From: JBLHHI01 sp047614125
GTDB lineage: Bacteria > Bacteroidota > Bacteroidia > NS11-12g > UBA9320
DNA length: 21,440 nt
NCBI GenBank assembly: GCA_047614125.1
Contig: JBLHHI010000057.1
Span: 1 to 21,440 of the forward strand
Direction of reading: 5' to 3'
Part shown: positions 1 to 5,776 of the stretch, piece by piece
Layout of the letters: each line of letters begins with the position of its first letter
Position numbering within the stretch: the first letter of the stretch is position 1
Translations under genes and position numbers: made by a program
The notes under the pieces: model-generated
What the model saw: only the letters and a program-made list of their open reading frames with translations
Told to the model about the DNA's origin: nothing
Database searches by the model: none

Positions 1-1455
1 CTAACGTCAACTTCCAAACAAATGATTCGTCAGCCTGGGGGTTGTTTTGAGCAAGTTTCTTCATCCAATTATCCAAACATACTTGCTCTCAAAGTTTTAG
101 AAAGCATGGGAAATACTGGAGAGTGGGCCACGGAAATTCAGCGGGCTAAAACAGCCCTAACCAGTGGATATTCAAAGCTAACGGCCTATGAAACAACGAG
201 TAAGGGCTTTGAGTGGTATGGAAAGAATCCACCGCACGAATCGTTAACCGCCTATGGTTTGTTGCAGTTCCATTTAATGGAAGAAGTTGGATTAACCGTT
301 GATCCGGAAATGGTGGCGCGAAACGCAAAATGGTTGATGAGCCGGTCGGATGGCAAAGGTGGTTTTAAATTTCATCCCGGCAAATATGGTTTTTCGAGTG
401 CCACGTATGAGGTAAACAACGCTTATATTTCTTGGGTGCTTTCGCGCTTGGGTGGATATGACTTATCCAAGCAAATAGATGCTATTGAAAAAAACTATGC
501 GGCAAACTTTGATGCCTACATTGGTGCGCTCTTGGGCAACATCTATGCTGAATTGGATCAAAAAGACCAGGCCGAAGTGATTTTAAAACAACTCATGAAT
601 CATTACAGTGATAATGACAATGGCACGATTCGAGCCTCTCGATCGGTGATGAGTTCGTATGGAGCATCTCTGAACCAAGAGTGTTATGCACTCACCTTAT
701 TACTCGTTAACCAACTATCCAATGAACTTAACGAAGATGCCAGTCTTCTCATTAGTAAACTCTTAAGTGGCAAATCTCAGTATGGCTTTGGCAATACACA
801 AGCTACGGCTTTAACCTTAGAAGCCTTATCAAATTATCTTCCTTTATTTAATCAACCTAAAAAAGAAATTGAATATGTTGTAACGATTAACGGCAAAGAT
901 TTTCAAAACTTTACAGCATCTGATTTGCGATTGGGCAAGACGTTAATTGTTCCGAAATCACTGTTTGACTTGGGAACGAATACTTTTGGAATGCGCTGTT
1001 CGGAGGATGCCAATCCATATGAAATGAACCTAAAGTGGTTGGAAGATGTTAATCGCGATCTTCATCCAGAACTTGGCTTTAGCATGAGCTACAGCAAGGA
1101 TACCGTGGCCATTGGTGAGGCATCGATCATGAATTTTACATTAAAGAATAATACCAACGAGGGCAAGCCTCAGGTAGTTGCGGTTATTAACTTGGCGGGT
1201 GGATTTAATTACTCGCTCGAAGAACTTAAATACATGCGGGATGAAGGTGTTTTTGATTACTACGAATCGGTTGGAAACAAGCTCTATTTATACTTCTTAG
1301 AGATGGGCCCAAACGAAGAAAAGAACATTTCTTTAGCACTTTCTCCTCAAATTGAAGGCAATTTCTTTACTGCAGAAAGCTTTGTATATCAATACTATAC
1401 GCCAGAGATACGGAGTGCGGTTTCACCCTCTTCCGTAGTGATAGTGGAGTACTGA
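1..1455 (+). CDS. Alpha-2-macroglobulin family protein, C-terminal part (5' end outside window)
   Basis: Partial gene: the frame is open from base 1, giving 484 visible residues, and the stop TGA is at 1453-1455. The internal ATG at 22 is not the real start because coding continues upstream through it. Fourteen codons in lies PGGCFEQ, which fits the thioester motif of alpha-2-macroglobulins (Cys at 43-45, Gln at 52-54; the usual form is GCxEQ). Next comes a helical thioester-domain region with repeated short helices (for example SLTAYGLLQFHL and ATALTLEALSNYL), then a beta-rich C-terminal domain from about residue 300. In this family the thioester bonds covalently to an attacking protease, which is then trapped; bacterial members sit in the periplasm, often as lipoproteins. 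The signal peptide, bait region and most macroglobulin domains lie outside the window. In many bacteria this gene sits beside pbpC, but no penicillin-binding protein gene follows here. The stop codon lies inside a repeat element. Confidence 0.88.
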   Translation, partial: LTSTSKQMIRQPGGCFEQVSSSNYPNILALKVLESMGNTGEWATEIQRAKTALTSGYSKLTAYETTSKGFEWYGKNPPHESLTAYGLLQFHLMEEVGLTVDPEMVARNAKWLMSRSDGKGGFKFHPGKYGFSSATYEVNNAYISWVLSRLGGYDLSKQIDAIEKNYAANFDAYIGALLGNIYAELDQKDQAEVILKQLMNHYSDNDNGTIRASRSVMSSYGASLNQECYALTLLLVNQLSNELNEDASLLISKLLSGKSQYGFGNTQATALTLEALSNYLPLFNQPKKEIEYVVTINGKDFQNFTASDLRLGKTLIVPKSLFDLGTNTFGMRCSEDANPYEMNLKWLEDVNRDLHPELGFSMSYSKDTVAIGEASIMNFTLKNNTNEGKPQVVAVINLAGGFNYSLEELKYMRDEGVFDYYESVGNKLYLYFLEMGPNEEKNISLALSPQIEGNFFTAESFVYQYYTPEIRSAVSPSSVVIVEY

Positions 1456-1480
1456 GATATGAGTATTAAGTATCAAGACA
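1453..1480. repeat. 28-bp direct repeat, copy 1 (partner at 1553-1580)
   Basis: This 28-bp stretch recurs exactly 100 bp downstream with one mismatch (T at 1467, C at 1567). It begins with the TGA stop codon of the alpha-2-macroglobulin gene. It contains a short internal reiteration of GTATYAA. Each copy is followed by a GGGAATT-like stretch and then by a palindrome introduced by ATGAnTAnCCCTG, so the repeated unit appears composite. Confidence 0.85.
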
Positions 1481-1510
1481 GCGGGAATTTTATTCCAAAT
1501 TTATGAGTAA

Positions 1511-1530
1511 CCCTGACCTTCAGGTCGGGG
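1511..1530. repeat. G/C-clamped palindrome, copy 1
   Basis: The arms CCCTGACCT and AGGTCGGGG pair over 9 bp with one T-G wobble around a 2-base centre. It lies 55 bases after the stop of the alpha-2-macroglobulin gene and could form a hairpin in its transcript. No T-run follows, so it is not a classic intrinsic terminator. Two related palindromes follow at 1633-1653 and 1660-1679. Confidence 0.7.
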
Positions 1531-1552
1531 GAAATGGATGAATGAATAGTAT

Positions 1553-1580
1553 TGAGATATGAGTATCAAGTATCAAGACA
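1553..1580. repeat. 28-bp direct repeat, copy 2
   Basis: Matches 1453-1480 at 27 of 28 positions. The spacer to the following palindrome is about 52 bases here and about 30 after copy 1, so the two composite units differ by insertion or deletion. The 1456-1692 gap contains no convincing gene. Confidence 0.85.
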
Positions 1581-1632
1581 AAAGGGAATTGAGTAGACCA
1601 ATCAGTGATACAGGAATAGAATTAATGATTAG

Positions 1633-1653
1633 CCCTGCCCTTTGGGTCGGGGG
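1633..1653. repeat. G/C-clamped palindrome, copy 2 (degenerate)
   Basis: Resembles copy 1 (CCCTGCCC, then GGGTCGGGG) but with imperfect pairing. The preceding bases ATGATTAG match ATGAGTAA before copy 1, supporting duplication of a composite unit. Only six bases separate it from copy 3. Confidence 0.55.
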
Positions 1654-1659
1654 GAACAA

Positions 1660-1679
1660 CCCCGCTCTTTAGAGTGGGG
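1660..1679. repeat. G/C-clamped palindrome, copy 3, just before the barrel gene start
   Basis: The arms CCCCGCTCT and AGAGTGGGG pair over 9 bp with one G-T wobble and a TT centre. It has the same C/G clamps as copy 1, but the inner arm differs (GCTCT against GACCT) with matching changes on the other side. It ends 13 bases before the preferred ATG at 1693, so the hairpin would lie in the 5' leader of that gene. Confidence 0.65.
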
Positions 1680-1692
1680 AAAACAACAAAAA

Positions 1693-3465
1693 ATGAGAAA
1701 AAAATTCATATATAGATTTATATGCTACATGCTGCTGGGAACAATTATGAGTTTCGCGCAAATTTCCAGTGCGCAAACTATGGGCAATAACTTCTATTTA
1801 AAGTATTTACTGTTGGAAAGCGAACTATCTGAAGATTTGGATGTGAGCGGTTTTAGCTTGTACAATTCCCCGGCAAAGGCCTTTGTACTAAGACGTTTAA
1901 GTGGTGCTAAATTAACCACCTCGCTAACCATTTCTCCGGTTGGCGCCAACAAAGATGGCGAGTATTCGGGTTCGGGATTTACAACCAACGATTGGGATTA
2001 CTTGCCTACCTCATTGGGAATATCCACCAATGTTAAAAACAACCATGGCGGATATCTCCATTACAAGTCGAAGCTGCGAATACTCAAAAATGATATTCAT
2101 CTCAACCTCTACAGCGGTGTACAGAGCTGGAGTGCATTAAAACCGGAAGAAGTATATGCCTTGGAAAACAAACACATAACCACACAAAATTCGTTTTCGG
2201 CATCCTACCACCATACAAAAAATACATTTTCATACAAAGCCTTATGGATCTGGGGACGGCAAAATGATCACGTATTAATACAAGAATCCGACTCAGCCTT
2301 AAACTTTGAACACGTAGGTAATTTTTTAGCTAACAATCTTTTTTGGAGCCGCAAGTTTTCTCCAAATGTTGTTGGTGGAGCAAAGATTCAACACATATTT
2401 TTTGATGGACAAGCGGGTTTTGCCAGTTATAATAAGCACAAACAATTAACGGCAAAGGGCTATCTCGATGTTGGCAGAAAGAATGTGAAACTGCATCAAA
2501 CCATTTACTTCCAACAAAACCAGGATGAACAACATGCATCGCGCAGCCTTGAAGTACGAGACTATTCCAACCTTGGGCTCACCCAAGAACTTACGGCCAT
2601 GCGGTCCGAAAAAAATTCGCGTAAGGACTTGTTGGAATATCAACATACGGCCTTCCTTCAAAACAGTGCGTTCTTTTTCAATCCATCACTTAAACTGCAA
2701 AGGGAAAAGGGTAAATTTCTGATTATGCTGGGCGCCGGACGATCGCATAGAACGCCATACATTCTGCAAGAATTTGCTTCTCATTATCGATCAACCTTAC
2801 AGCTTGATAAGCGATTTTCAACATCCATGGAGCGAGATGACCGAGCGTTTTTGCACCTTCGATATAGACCTTACAATACAACCACTCTGCAATTGAACGT
2901 TCAAACAATCGGCCAAAAAAATAAAATCTTACTGAACCAATCAAATGATTTAGATCCCTATAACCAGGGCATTACAGAAGCAACATTAATCTTCAATTCA
3001 AGATTATTTCGAAAATATAAGGCTGAACTTTCCTATACGTATAAATCGGTCGAAAGCTCGGTAAACAAACAGTTTCTTCCATCGCATAGAGCTGTACTCG
3101 AAATTGAAGGATATGACAAATACAACGATGGCTATCGGTACAAATTTGGCAAATACATTCACCTACAGCCAGAATGCGTGATTGCCTATCAAAGCGCAGT
3201 TGACCTGCAGTACCTTTTGGCAAATGGAGATTATGCAAAGCAAGAGGCTGGGTTTTTCTCAGACATTCTTCTCAACGTGGATGTAATGCGTGGGCATCGG
3301 TACAGCGGTCGCGGCATTTCGTTAACCCTTGGCGTTACCAACCTATTTAATGCCGGTCAAAAATCGGGGTTGGAAGCAATAGAAGCCTTGCCTGAACTTG
3401 CATTTAGAACCTTAAACCCAAGGTTGTTCCAACTTGGACTGCGATATGCCTTGCGAAGAAGCTAA
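1693..3465 (+). CDS. Outer-membrane beta-barrel protein, TonB-dependent-receptor-like but without a visible plug
   Basis: 590 residues. The preferred start is ATG 1693, giving a basic N-terminus (MRKKF), a hydrophobic segment and a likely signal peptidase cleavage after SSAQ. The frame is open back to a TTG at 1642, but that start would lie inside the palindromic repeats and place non-signal sequence first. The mature part is rich in alternating polar and hydrophobic strands. Two segments resemble the barrel of Bacteroidota TonB-dependent receptors: GRSHRTPYILQE, like the GRGxRTAN..AEN strand, and VTNLFNAGQ, like the terminal NLF motif. At about 590 residues it is shorter than full receptors, and neither a carboxypeptidase-like domain nor a recognisable plug or TonB box is visible. 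It may be a degraded or specialised receptor, or another large barrel. The substrate is unknown. Nothing ties it functionally to the alpha-2-macroglobulin gene upstream. Confidence 0.65.
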   Translation: MRKKFIYRFICYMLLGTIMSFAQISSAQTMGNNFYLKYLLLESELSEDLDVSGFSLYNSPAKAFVLRRLSGAKLTTSLTISPVGANKDGEYSGSGFTTNDWDYLPTSLGISTNVKNNHGGYLHYKSKLRILKNDIHLNLYSGVQSWSALKPEEVYALENKHITTQNSFSASYHHTKNTFSYKALWIWGRQNDHVLIQESDSALNFEHVGNFLANNLFWSRKFSPNVVGGAKIQHIFFDGQAGFASYNKHKQLTAKGYLDVGRKNVKLHQTIYFQQNQDEQHASRSLEVRDYSNLGLTQELTAMRSEKNSRKDLLEYQHTAFLQNSAFFFNPSLKLQREKGKFLIMLGAGRSHRTPYILQEFASHYRSTLQLDKRFSTSMERDDRAFLHLRYRPYNTTTLQLNVQTIGQKNKILLNQSNDLDPYNQGITEATLIFNSRLFRKYKAELSYTYKSVESSVNKQFLPSHRAVLEIEGYDKYNDGYRYKFGKYIHLQPECVIAYQSAVDLQYLLANGDYAKQEAGFFSDILLNVDVMRGHRYSGRGISLTLGVTNLFNAGQKSGLEAIEALPELAFRTLNPRLFQLGLRYALRRS

Positions 3466-3480
3466 ATAAAAGCACATCCC

Positions 3481-3513
3481 TTTTCACATTCTTTGAAAAA
3501 AAAGCAACCTTTG
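3481..3513 (+). promoter_or_regulatory. Possible promoter for the yebC gene
   Basis: AACCTTTG at 3506-3513 matches the Bacteroidota -7 pattern TAnnTTTG except at the first base, and TTTT at 3481-3484 stands 21 nt upstream where TTTG would be expected. The predicted leader before ATG 3532 is about 12 nt. Both boxes deviate from consensus, so this is weak. Confidence 0.28.
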
Positions 3514-3531
3514 TTCTACACATAAGGAAGT

Positions 3532-4245
3532 ATGGGAAGAGCATTCGAATTTAGAAAGGCGCGCAAGATGAAGCGCTGGGGGAAAATGGCAGTAACGTTT
3601 ACCCGCATTGGTAAAGAAATTGCCATGGCGGTGAAAGAAGGTGGTCCAGACCCAGATAACAATGCCCGGCTCCGAATGGTGATTCAAAATGCCAAGTCGG
3701 AAAACATGCCTAAAGATCGTGTGGAGGCAGCAATTAAACGCGCTTCCGACAAGGACAGTTCGCACTACGATGAAGTTTTATACGAAGGAAAAGGGCCGTT
3801 TGGCGTTGGCTTAATGATTGAAACAGCTACCGACAACCTGAACCGAACGGTGGCGAACATCCGCGCAATTTTTCGAAAAAACAGTGGAGAATTGGGCACC
3901 AGTGGCTCGCAAGAATTCAACTTTGAACGGAAGTGCATTTTCAAAATTGAGCTGGCGGATCGAGATTTGGAAGAGCTCGAACTTGACCTCATTGATTTTG
4001 GGTGCGAGGAAATTGAACAAGTAGAAGACGAAACGCTTATATATACTGGATTTTCAGACTTTGGCAACATGCAGAAAGGATTGGAAAGCTTGGGCATTGA
4101 AATCGTTTCCGTTGATACTGAACGCATTCCTCATAACACCGTTGCGCTCACCGACGAACAAAAAGAGGAGGTGAACAACCTCCTCGAAAAACTTGAAGAA
4201 GACGAAGATATTCAGAACGTTTTTCACAACGCCGAATTGTCGTAG
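3532..4245 (+). CDS. yebC: YebC/PmpR (TACO1) family protein
   Basis: 237 residues, full length for the family. The N-terminus MGRAFEFRKARKMKRWGKMA is the Bacteroidota form of the conserved YebC start (elsewhere MAGHSKW). It is followed by the hallmark sequence KEGGPDPDNNARLRMVIQNA and by NMPKDRVEAAIKRA. The ending GIEIVSVDTERIPHNTVAL and an acidic LLEKLEEDEDIQNVFHNA tail is also typical. Family members were first described as transcription regulators (PmpR); later work on YebC and mitochondrial TACO1 points to a ribosome-associated role in relieving stalling on difficult stretches such as polyproline. The protein should be cytoplasmic. Its TAG stop lies in the left arm of a palindromic repeat. 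The next gene converges on it. Confidence 0.95.
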   Translation: MGRAFEFRKARKMKRWGKMAVTFTRIGKEIAMAVKEGGPDPDNNARLRMVIQNAKSENMPKDRVEAAIKRASDKDSSHYDEVLYEGKGPFGVGLMIETATDNLNRTVANIRAIFRKNSGELGTSGSQEFNFERKCIFKIELADRDLEELELDLIDFGCEEIEQVEDETLIYTGFSDFGNMQKGLESLGIEIVSVDTERIPHNTVALTDEQKEEVNNLLEKLEEDEDIQNVFHNAELS

Positions 4246-4270
4246 GGCCGCCATGCATGTCGGCCCTACG
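4241..4270. repeat. REP-like palindrome, copy 1, at the end of yebC
   Basis: Perfect 10-bp arms CGTAGGGCCG (4241-4250) and CGGCCCTACG (4261-4270) surround CCATGCATGT, whose CATGCATG is itself palindromic. The left arm contains the yebC stop codon at 4243-4245. A sister copy lies 20 bases downstream. Between two convergent genes, the pair could end transcription from both sides, but no T-run is present. Confidence 0.9.
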
Positions 4271-4290
4271 TGGTCCATTCACATTTATGC

Positions 4291-4325
4291 TCGAGTAGGC
4301 CGCCATGCATGTCGGCCCTACTCGA
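4291..4325. repeat. REP-like palindrome, copy 2, at the end of the VWA gene
   Basis: Arms TCGAGTAGGCCG (4291-4302) and CGGCCCTACTCGA (4313-4325) pair over 12 bp with one unpaired C, around the same CCATGCATGT centre as copy 1. The right arm contains the stop codon of the minus-strand VWA gene (4318-4320). The outer pairs differ from copy 1 (TCGAG/CTCGA against CG/CG), yet each copy stays symmetric. Confidence 0.9.
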
Positions 4326-5541
4326 AAACGTAGCCCTTTGTTTTGGCTTGCTGCCGAACCGAAACAATGATTTTATCGCCCAAGGTATTTTCGTTGTTTT
4401 GGTTGGTTGAGTCCGATTGATTTACAAGGTATTCTTCGCGTTTATTTGCCAATTCTGTAATCTCAATCCTAATTTTTGTTCGCTCATCGGTTTTAGTCCT
4501 AACGGCAACCTCAATTTCCACATCGCTCTTATTTTTCAAATCCGGTGGCAACGTTGATTTGTCTACAGTTTTTACAACTGTTTTATCTTTTTCGTAGGCG
4601 TCCACCAAATCCCAATGATCGTTTTTATACATCTTCGACGATTTTGAAATAGCTCGTTTGGCTGTATTGGCTGTGGAATACGTTTCAGAATTTTTGTCTT
4701 GGCGAACTTGGTTTTCTTTACTGGAAGCACCTTGCTTACCGTAGTATATATAGGTGTTGTTCAAATCGACATTCAACTGATTTATTTGATCGTCGAAAGG
4801 GGTTGAAACGAAAACCGTTTTTTGGTCGCTGTCGATGTTAAAATACAATCCACCTGCCAACGAGGCGCCATTGCTCCATCCAGAGGTTGTTCCCTCATTG
4901 TAATTTCCGCAATAGATTGAATTTACGGCCACATGCTTCATCTTAGCTTCAGCACAAGCTTCTCGGTAACTGATTCCACCCTGGTCAAAAGGTTCGTTTC
5001 CAGCAATGTAAATAATGTTTAGCGAGCTGTCGGTTTGAGGCCATGGCAACGCGTTTAGTGCCTCGTGGATTACTGCTCCACAATATTCGCTGCCGCCATT
5101 GGTTCGCAACGAAAACAGTTTTTCAGACAAGACGTCTAAATCGGTTGAAAAGGGCAGAACTTGCCGAATGTAGTTGCTGCTCAAAGACAGTCCGTCGTTT
5201 CCATACTCATATAAAGCAATCTCAATATCAACGTTTGAAGTGTCGTATTTAGCCTTAGCCAGTTCTCCAACTATGTTCCACAACTGCGCCTTGGCTTGAT
5301 CTATTAATCCATCCATACTGTTGGAAGTATCTAGTATTAGTGCAAGATGTATTTTGGTGGATGATACAGTGGTATTGTCTGTTTCTTGAATGGAAGGTTG
5401 GGCTAGAACCGCATCCGGTTCGGGCACTTCCGTTCGAGATGTTTTAGCCACATGTGTACTTCCTGCATACGACATACTTACCATAACGGCGAGTGATAAC
5501 AGGCCCAATGCAATTCCAATTTTTCTACGATAATTTTTCAT
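4318..5541 (-). CDS. Exported von Willebrand factor A domain protein
   Basis: 407 residues. The N-terminus MKNYRRKIGIALGLLSLAVM continues to SMSYAG, a standard signal peptide with likely cleavage near residue 26; there is no lipobox cysteine. A VWA domain spans about residues 64-270. The strand LALILDTSNSM carries the metal-site DxSxS motif (D71, S73, S75), T147 in RTNGGSEYCG is a candidate third ligand, and NEPFD at 182-186 stands where the last acidic residue is usual. Several cysteines lie in the domain, including SEYCG, EACAEAK and IYCGNY. The rest, about 280-407, is Lys/Asp/Asn-rich and hydrophilic with no domain I recognise. VWA domains bind metal and mediate protein-protein contacts; the partner is unknown. 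The gene is alone on its strand, converging with yebC. Confidence 0.8.
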   Translation of the reverse strand: MKNYRRKIGIALGLLSLAVMVSMSYAGSTHVAKTSRTEVPEPDAVLAQPSIQETDNTTVSSTKIHLALILDTSNSMDGLIDQAKAQLWNIVGELAKAKYDTSNVDIEIALYEYGNDGLSLSSNYIRQVLPFSTDLDVLSEKLFSLRTNGGSEYCGAVIHEALNALPWPQTDSSLNIIYIAGNEPFDQGGISYREACAEAKMKHVAVNSIYCGNYNEGTTSGWSNGASLAGGLYFNIDSDQKTVFVSTPFDDQINQLNVDLNNTYIYYGKQGASSKENQVRQDKNSETYSTANTAKRAISKSSKMYKNDHWDLVDAYEKDKTVVKTVDKSTLPPDLKNKSDVEIEVAVRTKTDERTKIRIEITELANKREEYLVNQSDSTNQNNENTLGDKIIVSVRQQAKTKGYVFE

Positions 5542-5562
5542 AACTTTCTCTTATTAATTATC

Positions 5563-5593
5563 CAAAACTATCTCAAAGATTATTTGTAAAAAA
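5563..5593 (-). promoter_or_regulatory. Probable promoter for the VWA gene
   Basis: On the minus strand TAGTTTTG (5570-5563) matches TAnnTTTG exactly, and TTTT (5593-5590), one mismatch from TTTG, lies 19 nt upstream. Transcription would start about 15-17 nt before the ATG at 5541. The same octamer precedes the RRM gene (18652-18645). Confidence 0.45.
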
Positions 5594-5729
5594 TAACCAC
5601 TTAGGCATCGTGATCGTCTTCTTAGTTAGCGTTGCTCAAAAAGGAGATAACGTATATGGCTCAAACACAATACTCTGTTTTACAGCATGTTACGTGAGAC
5701 CATGGGTGCTTTTTCGAAATTTATTGTGC

Positions 5730-5737
5730 TATCTTTG
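5730..5737 (+). promoter_or_regulatory. -7 promoter element for the sensor kinase operon
   Basis: TATCTTTG is an exact match to the Bacteroidota -7 pattern TAnnTTTG. No TTTG is seen at the expected upstream spacing. It lies 39 bases before ATG 5777, predicting a leader of about 30 nt. This also argues against the longer open frame starting at 5687, because that start would precede the promoter. Confidence 0.5.
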
Positions 5738-5776
5738 TTTTCCTTAATACATATAAGCGGACGCATAGTACTCTTT

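Noticed and set aside
1453..1580. Possible minimal CRISPR array (28-bp repeat twice)
   Set aside because: Only two copies, a 72-bp spacer, palindromes between and no cas genes; the composite-repeat explanation fits better.
1642..1692. N-terminal extension of the barrel protein from TTG 1642
   Set aside because: The extension is translated repeat DNA (two palindromes), while ATG 1693 directly begins a basic and hydrophobic signal peptide.
3765..4127. 120-codon minus-strand open frame inside yebC
   Set aside because: It is fully opposite a highly conserved full-length YebC protein; its Ser-rich translation is a by-product of the coding strand.
4251..4260. CATGCATG as a regulator binding site
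   Set aside because: It is the shared centre of both palindromic repeats at gene ends, not in front of any gene, so an operator role is unsupported.
5687..5776. N-terminal extension of the sensor kinase by 30 codons
   Set aside because: It would put non-signal sequence before a perfect signal peptide and places the start codon upstream of the TATCTTTG promoter element.
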